From assembly GCF_036785885.1 (NCBI RefSeq), contig NC_092314.1:15087638-15151637 (forward strand): DNA of 64,000 nt. The letters run 5' to 3'. The notes under the pieces were generated by a model. The model ran no database searches and had not been told where the DNA came from. It was given only the letters and a program-made list of their open reading frames with translations. The translations under genes were made by a program, and so were the position numbers. The stretch is from Coffea arabica. Lineage: Eukaryota; Streptophyta; Magnoliopsida; Gentianales; Rubiaceae. This document shows positions 23,609 to 35,501 of this stretch, piece by piece. Within the stretch, counting starts at the first letter, position 1. The number at the start of each line of letters is the position of its first letter.

Positions 23609-25381
23609 TTAGTGACTTCTTTTGTATGCAAGAGAGAGCTAAAAAATGAAATAGGTAAAAAAATCAAATAAATTGTTCTTGATGGCAAGTTTTGAAATAA
23701 TTGTTTGATTATTGTGAGAATTATGGGCCCAATTATGCGATTGTTGCGTATTTGTGATTCTGATGAAAAACCTTTATTGGATTATGTATATGAAAGCATG
23801 TGGAGAGTTGTTAATGGCATTAAAGAGTTGTTTAAGAACAAAAAAAAGTTCTATGACCCATACATTGATATAATAGATAGGAGATGGGATAAAATGTTGA
23901 AAAAAAATCTTCATGCAGCTCCTTTTTGGTTGAATCCGACCTTCCAATATGATAGGGACAATCCTTGTTATATGCCTGAAATTATGAAAAGTGTTTTAGA
24001 AGTCATGCAAAAGTTGAAAATGGATGGACTTCAACACATGATGGATGAAATATCAATGTTTAGGTCAAAGAATCAAAGTTTAGGATTTCAATTTGCCCAA
24101 AATACTTACAAGACTGCCCATCCAAGTATGCCTACTTTTAATTTCACATTTATTGCATTAATTGATAAAAATTACTTTTGTTTTTTTTAAAAAAAAAAAA
24201 AGAGTACTAATTGTGTTTTACTAATATAGATGAGTGGTGGAGATTGTTTGGTATTAATGCTCCACATTTATAGAAGTTGACAATTAAACTCTTGAGTCAA
24301 ACTTCTTCTTCCTCGGGATGTGAACGCAATTGGAGTGTATTTGAACACATCCATATCAAAAAGAGGAATAGACTTGAGCATCAAAGATTGAATGATCTTG
24401 TTAACATTCATTATAATTTACGTTTGAAGAATATGTATGAAATTACTATTACACATGCTTATTTTCTTTTGTAAATTTATTAATTTTTAAAAATTTCTTA
24501 CTCCTAATTTTTCATCTTTTTTTCATTGTAAGCTTTCATATAAAAAGAGATCTTATGATCCGGTGGATTATGAATCTATTGATAAAGTTGAATTTTGGAT
24601 AGTTGACGAGAACAAGAAGGAGAGTTTGATTATAATGAGTTAAAAGAAATGATTGAAGAAGAATTTCTCAAAACTGGTGAAAATGGACTCTCTCAATCAC
24701 GTAAGATTATATTTGCTAACTTTATCTAAGTTTCTTTTTAGTTCTTGTCTATTTTTGAATATTTTTATTTATGAGTATTTAAATGATTTGTGGGTAAGAA
24801 AGACACAAATATTGTGCAACTTGATGATGAGGATGATCTTGATGATATCAACTTGGAAAGTTATGAAATTGCAGATAAGGATAATGAAGATGAAGATGAA
24901 GATGAAGAATGGCTTAGATAATTCTTTACTTTAAAAATTAAACATGTTGCTTTGTTTGAATTGATATTTATCAAAGATTGAACATGAACTTATTGTCTTA
25001 TTTGGATTGCTATTTGTCAAGGATTAAACATGTATGGGATTTCTATTTTGTAAATTTTGTGAGTTTGGATGAATTTAGTGAATTGTTTGCTGAATTGGAA
25101 TAAATTTGGATGATTCGATTCTATATTTATATTTTGTAAATTTGATTTGTAGGGAAATAAAGATATATATATATATATATGACGATTTATGATGTCATCC
25201 GGTTCGACGTCCTATCGATTCCGGTCGAACCCATTGACCCCTAAATTCGGCCAAGTTGACTCCCGATTCGAGTCTGAAAACATAGAAAAATATATCCAAC
25301 ACTAACATAGACATTAAATATTTTTCACAACCTGATTCCCAAAGCAACCCCAAGTTTATGAGATACTATTATTGTTTGGAA

Positions 25382-25780
25382 TAGGACTGCAAACGAGCCG
25401 AGTCGAGTCGAGTTTTGGACTAATCGAACTGAGTCTCGACTAAATTTTACCAAGTTCGAACTCGAGCTCGAGCTCAACGAGCCGGCAATTTAAAGTTCGA
25501 GCTCGAGTTCGAATCAATTCGAGTCGAGCTCGAAAAAAAATAAAAAATAATTATTTTATTTTTAAAAAAATAAATAAATTAATATTTTTTCTTAATAAAT
25601 AATAAAATATTAAGAATATATATGTAATTTTACTATTAAAATAAGAAAATAAAAAATATATATACTTAAAATAAAAAATATTATATAAATATACTCGAGC
25701 TTACGAGTTTAATATTTTGAGTTCGAGTTCGATTTCGATTGCAAGTGGCTCGCGAGCGGCTCGATTCGTTTGCAACCCTA
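25382..25780. mobile_element. hAT-type MITE inside the MULE
   Basis: Inverted ends: 'taggactgcaaacgagccga' at the left and 'ggctcgattcgtttgcaacc' then 'cta' at the right. Flanking 8-mers gtttggaa and gtttaaaa match at six of eight bases. Subterminal CGAG repeats are dense at both ends and the middle is A/T-only. It separates the MULE segment before 25380 from GFIEGCRPLN, which continues at about 25800. Confidence 0.82.
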
Positions 25781-27600
25781 GTTTAAAACCATTAAAAAGA
25801 GGATTTATAGAGGGATGTAGGCCACTTAATACTCTAGATGGCTATCACACTAAGAGGCCATATCTTGGTCAGTTGTTGAATGCTATTGGGGTAGATCCGG
25901 ACAATGGTTGGGTAATAGTTGAAAAGGAGGCTCGAGAGCAATGACATTAGTTTTTTACTTTATTAATTGATGATCTAAAAATACCTTATAGAAGTAGTCA
26001 ATACAATTTCATTTTAGACCAACAGAAGGTTGGCATTGTTGTACTTTGCTACTATTGTATGTATGTTTCAGTCATATTTTTCTAGGTGACTAATATTTAA
26101 CAATACCCGTAAAGTCTTGACAATGCATTACTTAACCTATTGCCAGAATTTGAGAACAGATATTGTGTGCAACACATTTACAAAAACTTTAAGAAAAAAC
26201 ACCTTAGTGAAGTACATAAAGAGAGATTTTGGAGCATTGCATCAGCATCAATCGTGGGGTTCAACGAGGTAACATTGGAAGAGTTGAGAGAATATGACTA
26301 GCAAGCTAATGCATGGGTCAAAAAACTTGCACACCTCATTACTAGTGTAAATTTTTTTTTCATTTTATGTGAAGTCTGACATGCTAGTCAATAATTTATT
26401 TGAGATATTTAACTCTCATATATTAAATATTAGAGAATTGCTTGTCATTGGGACGGTTGAGTGGATTAGATAGTTCATAAAGAGAAAATAGAAATTAGGG
26501 TTGAATCGATAACAAAATGTAGTGGTCCTATGGGACCAGCAATAAAGACTTTGATTGAACAAAGAGAAAAGCTTTCTAGAAAATGGAAATCAATATCAAA
26601 TGATAAAGGGGATATCAAGTTAGGGGACCCAAGAGGAATAATTTGTTGTATACTTAGGAGACAGAACATGTACAAGTGGATTGTGGCAAATTAGTGGGCT
26701 TCCCTACTGCCATGCAAGTTCTACCATCGTCAAAATTGGTAGGGACTCAAATAACAACGTAGATCAGTCTTATAGTAGAGATCTATTATTTCAAATATAT
26801 AAAAATATTCTATATCCAATTCGTAGCAAATTTCTATAGCCGTAATGTGATAGTCCCATATTGGATTCTCCATTTGCATGTGTTTAACGTGGTAGGCCAA
26901 AAAAATCAAGAAGGAAAACTAGTTTTGAAAATAGAAATGGTGTGCTTGTTGGAAGGAATAATGTGCAAAAATTAAAAAAAAACATGTGATCATGCACCGT
27001 AGAAAATATGGCTAGGCAAGTCATAATGCTATTACCTGCAAAAGTGTACTAGAACAAAGAGGTGAAAATTGCAATCAACTTGCTTCAGCTCCTAAACGTG
27101 CTAGAAAGTCTACTAAAGATAGCAAAAATGTATCAAGTTCAGCACTAACTCAACCTCATGCTCAACAGGAAGTTCATGAAGACCATCACACACATGCAAA
27201 GGGTACCAATTCTCAGCAAAATGGAGCTAAAATTAATGCACATACTGCGAGACCATCGGATTTCCAGAAAAAACCAACTCATAATGTTGATGCTATCAAC
27301 ACTAAGAAAAAGCAGAAGATTAGGAAAACTAGAACACTAGTAGGTGTTCAATTTATTTTAAGTTTGTCTTTAGTTTTACTATAGTAAATAGTAAATATAA
27401 CAATTAGATGATGTGTACAAGTGAGGAGAGTTAGGCCTACTAATGATGCTGACAAATCAACTGCAGTGCCCCACAAATAGTCTCTCTATTCAAAGAGAAA
27501 ACTATTTGATATAAACAAAATAAGAATCAACACCAACTATGAGTACTTGGATAAAGAATCTCCTTTCAAGATTGATAGATGGGTAAGAATATCTAGGAAC
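25781..27600 (+). pseudogene. MULE transposase, catalytic and C-terminal half (dead)
   Basis: Continues the gene interrupted at 18110. Recognisable in order: RGFIEGCRPLNTLDGYHTKR (start of the MULE catalytic domain, with the first D), the 'DLKIPYRSSQYNFILDQQK' segment near 25970-26030 (second D region), then ENRYCVQHIYKNFKKKHLSE with FWSIASASIVGFNE at 26150-26280. Next come LVNNLFEIFNSHILNIRELL near 26380, a SWIM-finger remnant (CTSGLWQISGLPYCHA, second cysteine of the first pair replaced) at about 26655-26720, and a zinc-knuckle-like YG..SHNAITCKS near 27010-27045. Several stops and frame changes are present. The tail is abutted by a Helitron at 27641. Confidence 0.85.
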
Positions 27601-28263
27601 AACAATGATGAAAAATCAGATTAAAAAACTTATTAACGTATCTAGTCTATGCGCGAATGCCATCGTTTCCAATTGAGTTTTAATTGCTGACGTGGCACAA
27701 TTTTATTGGCCAATTGGTGGTCGTCCTTCGTTGATTGAGCTGATGAATTGAATTGAGGACAAAATCGAGATTTCACGCCTTAATGAATAGGTAGGGTTAC
27801 TGAGAGTCTTTGCTTGTTGCTTCTGCTTGCGCCGCTTGTTCTACCAGTCTCCTCACCTCCCTTTTTCCAAAACACCTCTATTTCCTTTTATCTCATCCGA
27901 GAGTATGACTGACTGCCTCCATTCCTTCCATGGATTTCCTCCATTTTTTTCTCTGAAAAAAAGAAAAGAAACAGACTAACAACACACCACATCTATTCTC
28001 CCTTTCTTCTATATTTTTCCCTTTTTTTAAAGATTATTCGAAAAAAATGATGCTCAAAACCCACCTTTTATTCTCTCTCTTTTTTTGCCCTTTTTGTCTC
28101 CTTACTCTAAGATAGGAGAACCTCGAAAATTTGGTCGATCTTGTTTGCTCAACTGCTCACATTTGGATTTTCTTTTTCTATTTCTGATCTCCATTCCTTT
28201 TCCTCATAAACCTATGATTTTTTCCCTCTTTCTACACAGAAAAATTTCTATTTTGTCTCAATT

Positions 28264-29027
28264 ATTTTTCTCTTTATTGGGACATAATTACCTTGGAGAT
28301 CTTTCTTATCTGATTTATTTTCGATCCGTTGATCTCGCCATTTTTTAGTTTCAAAATTTTCCTTATTTTGACTGATTTTCTTTATTCTCTAAGCAATTTC
28401 ATGTTTGTTTCAGGGTGCAAGTTTAAGGTTTGCATTTTATTATCTGGTATCTTCAATCTCTACAGAACCCGCCAGGTAAGAGATCTCACATGATGTTTAT
28501 TTTTCTCATGGCTTTTTTGACTATGATAATTTTTTGTTATGGAATTTTTTTGTGATTATCTCAGGTAAAAAAAAAAACACAAGAAAGGCCACTGAAGGAG
28601 GAATTACAGTTAGTATCTTGCCTTTTCATTTTTTTTTGGGTTATTTGTTTTTCTCTTTATTGGGACATAATTACCTTGGAGATCTTTCTTATTTGATTTA
28701 TTTTCGATCCGCTGATCTAGCCATTTTTTAGTTTTAAAATTTTCCTTTATTTTGACTGATTTGCTTTATTCTCTAATCAATTTCATGTTTGTTTCAGGGT
28801 GCAAGTTTAAGGTTTGCTTTTTATTACCTGGTATCTTCAATCTCTACAGAACCCGCCAGATAAGAGATCTCACATGATGTTTATTTTTCTCATGGCTTTT
28901 TAGACTATGATTATTTTTTCTTATGGAATTTTTTTGTGATTATCTCAGGTAAAAAAAACACAAGGAAGGCCACTGAAGGAGGAATTACAGTTAATTTCTT
29001 GCCCTTTTATATTTTTTGGGTTATTTG
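28264..29027. repeat. Tandem duplication (383 bp) within the Helitron
   Basis: Copies at 28264-28646 and 28647-29027 share 'tctctttattgggacataat', 'gtttcagggtgcaagtttaa', 'atctctacagaacccgccag' and 'gccactgaaggaggaattac'. They differ by few substitutions and short homopolymer indels. The two open frames ending '...YFRSxDLAIF' are the same sequence twice and are not genes. Confidence 0.93.
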
Positions 29028-30523
29028 GTTGTGATAAATAGTATTTTTCTTTACTCGTTTCTTCCTTCAACTATATTATGAGAAAATCCAATATTGTTCA
29101 TACTGGTATCAACTATTTTTTTGTTAGAAAAGTTATAGATCTAAAGCTTCGTTCCAACCATATTTATTTGTTGCCCCCATCCTCATTTCTGAGCGCATAT
29201 TATATTAGAGATTAAAAATAATCATTATAGGGTTTTCTTTTGTATGGAATAAAATTTGATCATATTTCTCCCAAGGACGGCTTTAAGGTATCCTGCAATT
29301 TGGGGCTCTCTTTCTGGAAAATTTTGTTTATTGCATGTGAATTAATTTCTTCGATCTCTTTTTTTTTCCTTCTTTTGGTTGGCAATGATCTCTCCATACC
29401 TTTGCTACTGGTTTTATTGGTCTAAGTTTTAATAGTTCTCATGGAGTTGTATTTATATTTACTTAGTTTGCTTTTTTTTTTTTTGACGTTTCTTTGAGAG
29501 CCCTTATACAAACTTATGATTTGTGTGATTTGCTGGTTTACTTTCAGCTACTACATTTCTCATTGTCTTTGGTTAATTATTTAATAACCATCTATTTTAC
29601 TTATTTGTTTTCAGGTTCTCTTTGTAAACTCTTTACCCTTTCTTCCATATTTTTCTTGCACGATGAGGTGGAATAGTTACAAGCTATCAGAATGTATCTC
29701 TTCAAGAGGTGGAAACATTCTCAATTATGATATTTTTGTATCTGAGCACAAGAATGTATAGAAGGTCTGTTGCTCTATCATGTACTTAATTGTATTTTAG
29801 CACATTTCAATTCCAAGTAAATAAGCTCATTTTATGCTTTATTTTTTTGGAATATTTGGCTTATGTTTGGGTTTAGCTTGAAGTTATAGTCCCTTTTGTG
29901 ATTTGTCCCTCATCCTTCAACCGGTGGATTATGTTTAGTTGATCTGGTGGATTATGTTTATTAGATTTAATGACTCATGGTTTCTTTTTTTATTAACAAG
30001 ACCTTTATTCTTCTGATATTTTGCCTCTTAGAAAAGTATTTTGTGTCACTGATATTTTTTATCTGATTTATATTTTTTTGTTATTGCCTTTGTAGGAAGA
30101 AAGATGATAGCACCTACCTTTCATTTTTTTCTGTTCTATAGAGGTATATTCATTTGAAGTTTTTTTTTTAACTCTTTTTGGCTGATAAGAATGTTCTTTT
30201 GATTTCTGTTTCTCAAGTCTCAAATCTTTTGAATTTTTTTTTTGTCTTACCATTATTTTTTGTAGGAAGCAAGAGGAATTTATCACTGTCTAAAAAAAAA
30301 AGATAAACATTTTTTGAGTAAATAGACTCGTCAAAAAGGAACACTGGATATTCAAAATGCTATCGGAGTAGCAGTATGAGTTAGTAATCAAGGCGCTCAT
30401 ACCTAATGACCTTAATTTTTGTGATTTATCCCTTTTGATAATTGGTGACTTCATGTTAGTGTTTCTTTTGCGTTTTAGATTGTGGCCAACTATTGGTTGT
30501 TTTATAATGATTATAGAAGAATC

Positions 30524-31259
30524 AGGTTTTAGATTTAGAAAGGCTTTTTTTCAATAACATAATTCTACTAAATCTACTACGTTGGTTGGAGATGTGGTAA
30601 AATTATCATATCACATTGTTTGGAAACTTTCTTGTGTTGTTATAAGAAGTACGAAAAGTTTTCAGAAAATGCTAATTTATTCTTGTAAATATTTTCCTTT
30701 TTGACTTATCAGATATTCCCAGAATTCTTATGTAATTCTACGTGTCCTTTTATGTAGTAGATTGCATTTGGATCCATTTGCTTAAGGTGGTCCAAATCCT
30801 TTCATGTATTCACCGATGATGCAACAAAAGTAACTTTAAAAGTATTTTTGGTCCTTAATTTTTGCTATTGTAAGGTTTAGGTCCTTTGTTTAGGTTTTAG
30901 ATTTAGAAAGCCTTTTTTCTAATAACATAGTTCTCCTGCATCTGCTATGTTGTTTGGAAATGTGGTAGAATTATCATATCACATTGTTTGGAAACTTTCT
31001 TATGTTGTTATATAAGTACGAAAAGTTTTCAAAAAATGCTGATTTATTCTTGTAAATATTTTCCTTTTTGACTTATCAGATATTACCAGATTTCTTATGT
31101 AGTTCTACGTGTCCTTTTATGTAGTAGATTGCATTTTGATTCATTTGCTTAAGGTGGTCCGAACCCTTTCATGTATTCACCTATGATGCAGCAAAAGTAA
31201 CTTTAAATGTTTTTTTGGTCCTTAATTGTTTGCTATTGTAAGTTTTAGGTCCTTTGTTA
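30524..31259. repeat. Second tandem duplication (368 bp) within the Helitron
   Basis: Copies at 30524-30891 and 30892-31259 share 'aggttttagatttagaaag', 'tcatatcacattgtttggaa', 'ctacgtgtccttttatgtag' and 'ctattgtaag'. Non-coding. Confidence 0.92.
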
Positions 31260-32640
31260 TCTGTTTAGATTACAAACTATTTATTTACTTCAAAAAGTGG
31301 CTTAGGGACGATGTTTTGTCCTATTGCATCAATGTGATTTGGATGTGAAATTTTGAAAAAAATTTAGGTGTTTAGTGCTTAATTCCTATTGTTTTACTTC
31401 TTTTTTGTGATTTAACATATGCTATGCTAGATTTGATGGTGTAGCATAAGAATTTTAACTATATTTATTTTCTACTAAATCCCAAATGTTTATTATGGGT
31501 TGAGATATTAAGATTTACAGCATAGTACAAAAGGATTTTGGAAATTGTTTTCTCAATGTTAATTTTATTTAGGCCCTTTTTTTAACAAAAAAAATGTTAA
31601 TCTGTTTAGTGTAGATCCAAGGTTTTGTGGTCTTCATTTTCCCCCCCCCCTCCCCAATAAATTTGCTCTTGCCAGCATTTTTTATTCTAAGTCTTTGTTA
31701 GATGAAGGAAGAAAAGATAAAGGAGGCTACTTTTCTTCAGTAAGCCTGGATGATGTGTTTTAATGTCCTTTTTTTTGTGTGAACAAATTTTTTTCATTGT
31801 AACTGGCTGTAACTTTCTGCTTTCTTTGTCCTGTTATTGGTCTTTAAAAAAGTGAAGGGTGAAAATTTGAGACGGCATCCTATTTCCTCGAGATCCAAAG
31901 TTATTTTCTTTTACTTGTTTTACTTACTCTGTTTTTATTGTTTTGATTTCTCTGTTTGAGAATCATACAACCTAAAGCTCAATTTCTTTTTTGCAGAATT
32001 CAACTCGGACATATAATTGCTTGTACACTTGCTGTTCGGCTTGTAGTTTTGCTTGTTTCCTTTTTCTAGAGATGTTAGTCTTGTTTTTGTTTTTTCAGTT
32101 TTTGGTTATTTGTCAACCTTATTGATGGGTTGCAAGATTTACTTTTCTTTTTTTTTATCAGCTCAGTAGTGGCAAGGAGAGTAAACTAATTTGTTTTCAG
32201 GTAATTTGTAGTTTGCCTTTTGTTGGAACTTTATTTTGGTTGGCAATGTCAACCTAGCAAGTTACCAGTGCCACTGGTAATGAAGCGATTTTTTAATTCT
32301 TTGTAATGCTGATGATCCCTAAAGGACATCAATAAATCAAATTTCTTGACTTTTTGATGGTTTATTTGAGGATGTAGTTTTATATTGCAAACTTCAATGG
32401 CATTTCTTCGTGAAGTTTTCTTGTTGGATTGGGTGAATATTTTGTCAATGTCGTGAACTTTACTTTTTATTTCATTCGGTAAAACAATAGTTGAAGCCAT
32501 CCATTTGTTACAAAATAAAATGGGTATATTTGATGTTCTTTTTGTAACTATTGCAAGGATTTTGATACATTTTTATGTAACTTTTTATAATTAATTTTTT
32601 AATTTGAATAACTGGATGTTTCGGGGCAAGCTTGAAAATT

Positions 32641-32672
32641 ACACCGCGCATCGTGCGGTGTTCTCCTCCTAG
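32641..32672 (+). other. Helitron 3' terminal hairpin and CTAG end
   Basis: A seven-base stem (acaccgc/gcggtgt) with a seven-base loop is followed by tctcctc and CTAG, then T. It is embedded in AT-rich DNA, making the GC-rich hairpin conspicuous. Confidence 0.8.
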
Positions 32673-32772
32673 TGAATATATGATTGGCTTTGAATTTTGT
32701 TTTGTTGGTAGTACTTTGATTGTCTTTTGTTTAGATGTATTCTATGGCTAGAATAATTCTTGACTATTGATG

Positions 32773-33527
32773 ACCCTGTTTGGATTAGTTGTTTTTGGAG
32801 GTATTTTTTAAAAATTTTACTGTAACTGTGTATATGAAAAACTTTTACTATAGATGTTTTTTGGATTGTTTTTAGAGGTATTTTTAAAATATTTTTTTGA
32901 GTATTTTTATAATTTACAATTTTTTTGGGATGTTTTTTTTTTTATTTTACATGACCCACCACTATCCCTTCCGTTTTCCTCCCCCTCTCTCCTTTCTCTT
33001 CCTCTCCTCCTCCCCTCTATTTCCTTCCCCTCCTCCTCCTCCTCCCTCTTTCCTCTCCCTTCTCCTCCTTTCCCTCCTTCCCTCTTTCCCCCCAACCCCA
33101 AACCCTTTTCCTGCTCGTAGGTGGTAGCTGTGACTTTAGCCACAACTATGACCGTTTTAGTCGCGACTTCTGATCGCGATCAGATTTGATCGTGACTAGA
33201 AAGGTTGCGGTCAGTCGAGAGAAAGGAAATTGGGAGGCGGGGAAAAGAAAAGAAGAAAGGAGGAAGGAGAATGAGAGAGAGAGAGGAAAGATGGGCGGAG
33301 AGAAAGAGGAGAGAGAAGAGAGAGTCGTGGGTGTGAGGGTAGTGACTGTAAGGTGGTGGCCGTAGTGGTGGAGAGTGATGGGTAGTTGTGTATTTTTTTG
33401 TATATTTAGAGTTGTTTTTGATATATTGTATGGGTATGGTGTTTTTTGAGTTGTTTTTGTTTGTGTATTACTGTAGCATTGTAGATGAAAAAATTATTTT
33501 TCAAAAAAGTCTGAATCCAAACAGAAC
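32773..33527. mobile_element. MITE of the CTGTTTGGATT family with a pyrimidine/purine core
   Basis: Inverted ends 'ccctgtttggattag' and 'ctgaatccaaacagaa' match the termini of the 10366-10568 MITE, as does the motif 'tgtgtatatgaaaaac' just inside. At 755 bp it is longer than its relatives because of a core at 32955-33320. One half of the core is almost pure C/T (32965-33110) and the other almost pure G/A (33215-33325), separated by a short mixed segment. The three open frames across the C/T tract are composition artefacts. Confidence 0.75.
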
Positions 33528-34370
33528 TGATATGTAAAAGAAGTACAACTTTATTGGGGGTTTTGATTAGGAGATTCATGCTAGTGACTGTGACAATTTC
33601 GTGAAAGTTGTACTCTTTTGTTTGGAATTGTGCATGTTCAATCTCATTTTGCTAATGCAAGTTATCTTTTGTTGTATTTGACATTTATGTAGATGCATTT
33701 GTGAGCTAATAATATATTTTTTTGAACATATGTAATTTGATAATCCTCAAACATACATGGTTGTTAGTCACTTAACCAATACTTCACTTTTTGGTCTATA
33801 AACTACTATATTATATATTACATCTAAGGTGTAAACAACACCAACCAAAATGAAATGTAAACAATAATGGCACCACCTCAACAAAACAAACTTTCTACTA
33901 AATCATTTGGCAGCATTGGTTTTGAATTTAAGATATACAACTATATACCAGTAGCTATCAATTTGCAATTTTCCAAACTTATTCCCTTTCTCGATCCCTA
34001 ATTCCGCATTGATACACTCAGAATAGTTCAGGTTGCAACAAAAAGCACAGTGAGCATTTTTTTCCTATTCTTTTTTCCTAGCTTCTCCTTCAGATTTTTT
34101 TACTTGAACCTCCATTTTCTCAACTTTGTTTTGCCACTAATAATGGGATGAAAGGAGCAGAAGATTTGCCTCTAGAGTCAGTGGAACCTCTATGAATGGT
34201 CCAAAGAGCTTGTTGACAAAACTTTAGTACACGATGTGGTAAACCATCTAGACTTCTTTAGATGTGGTAAACTTTATATGTAAATTTGCTGTACCATCTA
34301 ATCCAATCCCAAATCCCATGATATCCAATATGCACACATACAAGGTCAACACAACAAAATATCTGTAGAG
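33528..34370. other. Intergenic, nothing recognised
   Basis: AT-rich sequence with no coding frame, RNA gene or repeat boundary that I can support. Confidence 0.5.
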
Positions 34371-34696
34371 CAAATTATCTGGGTAGCCACTGAATTTTTT
34401 GAATAGTTAAGATTTGGTCATTCAACTATTAATAGTATATTTTTATTCACTAAACGATCACAAAGTATAAACTTTGTGCCATTCCATCTAATTCCATCGT
34501 TAATTCTGTCAGATATAAGGATCTGCATGATTCACAAGACATTATTACTAAATAGATATGATAGAATTAATGATAAAATTAAACAGAATGATCCAAAATT
34601 TATACTTTTGATAGTTCAATAATACAAACATACTATTAATTGTTAAGTGGCCAAAAGTTGACTGTTCAAAATTTTAGTAGCTCCCCGAGTAATTTG
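34371..34696. mobile_element. MITE with inverted ends, about 325 bp
   Basis: The left end 'caaattatctgggtagccac' and the right end 'agctccccgagtaatttg' are inverted over some 24 bases with mismatches. Further in, 'attcaactattaatagtat' at the left is answered by 'atactattaattgttaagtg' at the right, so much of the element can fold back. A flanking TA on each side may be the target duplication. Non-coding. Confidence 0.7.
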
Positions 34697-35501
34697 TTCA
34701 ACATCCGTAAGGTGACTGCAATCTTATAAAATAGAGTCTAAAATTAGAGAGCAGAATATCTAATCTAAGAGGGATCTCGGAATTTACTCAAAAGAGCTTA
34801 AACAAGTAAACAAATTATTGTTGTGACAGCTATTATTAGGATGAATAATACAGAAAGGACTATTCTAATGTTACAGATGTCTGTGACTTTACATTTACGG
34901 ATGCTTATTTTATCGATTTTTATATTTTGAGTAGGATCCAATAGTTATACCAATCAAAAAGTAGATCAATCTCACCCCATCCCTCTCTCGCCCTCCAATC
35001 TCCAAGTTCTTTCCTTTCTGCAGCCATAAATGATACCCCCATCCCCATTCTTCTTGCGTCTACCACTTTTCAGTTTTCTCATCCCAATATTTTCCTATTC
35101 TTCTCCAAGTTTAGATTCTCCATGTTCTGTTATCACTCTACAACCCCCTTTCCCTCCTCTCTTCCCAAAAAGAAAACACCAAAATAGTTATCTCTATTTT
35201 CTTCTTCTCATTTTAAACTTGATGTTAACAATGTTTTTCATGTCAAATCTCTGTCTTTATTGGTTTCATATGCAGGGTGTGATAAATGGTATTATTGTGT
35301 ATTTGTGCTTTAAGGAAAAAAAAAAGTGATTTTGAGATAGAAGCATTTGATCAATTGAGGAGTTCTCTTAAATCATGAGAATTGTTAAAACTTGATTTCT
35401 AAACTGTCCATAAAGTCATGAAATTTGTATCGTAAAAGGAAAAAATAGTTCATGAAATTTGGCTGACTATCCACTAAACCAGTATAGAAGTGGCAGAGAC
35501 A
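34697..35501. other. Intergenic, no supported gene
   Basis: A 99-codon frame at 35030-35329 translates a C/T-rich leader-like stretch into proline/serine/phenylalanine-rich peptide without a domain. It is not called. Confidence 0.45.

Larger units (their letters stand above)
19531..24921 (+). pseudogene. hAT transposase gene, dead and split by an LTR
   Basis: ATG 19531 opens a BED-type zinc finger: DIAWRHVVERQDS, FICQWCNNTF, then HHLAKVKGNVALCKKC. Next is the DUF659 region at 20218-20664 (SDGWKDNRQRSLINFLAYCP, HMVTDNASNYKADGRL, CASHCLNLIMKDI), including the D of VTDNA expected of the catalytic domain. Coding resumes after the LTR at 23614 and reaches the C-terminal dimerisation motif (SSGCERNWSVFEHIHIKKRN; RLNDLVNIHYNLRL) and an acidic tail ending at TAA 24919-24921. 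In-frame stops in the finger and beyond, plus frame changes near 24615, show it is inactive. Exon breaks near 24120-24230 look like an ordinary intron. Confidence 0.88.
18117..25285 (+). mobile_element. hAT DNA transposon inserted in the MULE (contains a solo LTR)
   Basis: The ends are imperfect inverted repeats: 'ctatgtttttagacttgg' at the left and 'gagtctgaaaacatag' at the right, with subterminal CCGG/CGGACC motifs. Flanking 8-mers gaaaacat and aaaaatat match at six of eight positions, fitting an old hAT target duplication; placing the ends one step out gives tagaaaac/tagaaaaa instead. The span is 7169 bp, or about 4.35 kb without the 2.8-kb LTR and its 5-bp duplication. Internal content is a degenerate BED-finger hAT transposase. 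The same terminal motif family occurs in the intact-ended element at 36625-42722. Confidence 0.82.
27641..32672 (+). mobile_element. Non-autonomous Helitron, 5.0 kb
   Basis: The candidate 5' end is TCTAGTCTATGCGCG at 27641, preceded by A. The 3' end has a GC-rich hairpin (acaccgc...gcggtgt, 32641-32661) followed after about 10 bases by CTAG at 32669-32672, then T. These are the Helitron hallmarks: TC start, short 3' hairpin, CTRR end, insertion between A and T, no target duplication. No helicase or Rep domain is present. The interior looks like a captured plant 5' leader (CT-rich, 27790-28100) followed by T-rich intron-like DNA, with two internal tandem duplications. The 3' end is well supported, the 5' end less so. 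Confidence 0.7.

Noticed and set aside
28085..28731. Two frames ending in the same peptide
   Set aside because: They are the two copies of a 383-bp non-coding duplication in a Helitron.
32854..33143. Three frames over the C/T-rich core
   Set aside because: Ser/Pro/Leu-rich or Glu/Gly/Arg-rich translations produced by biased composition inside a MITE.
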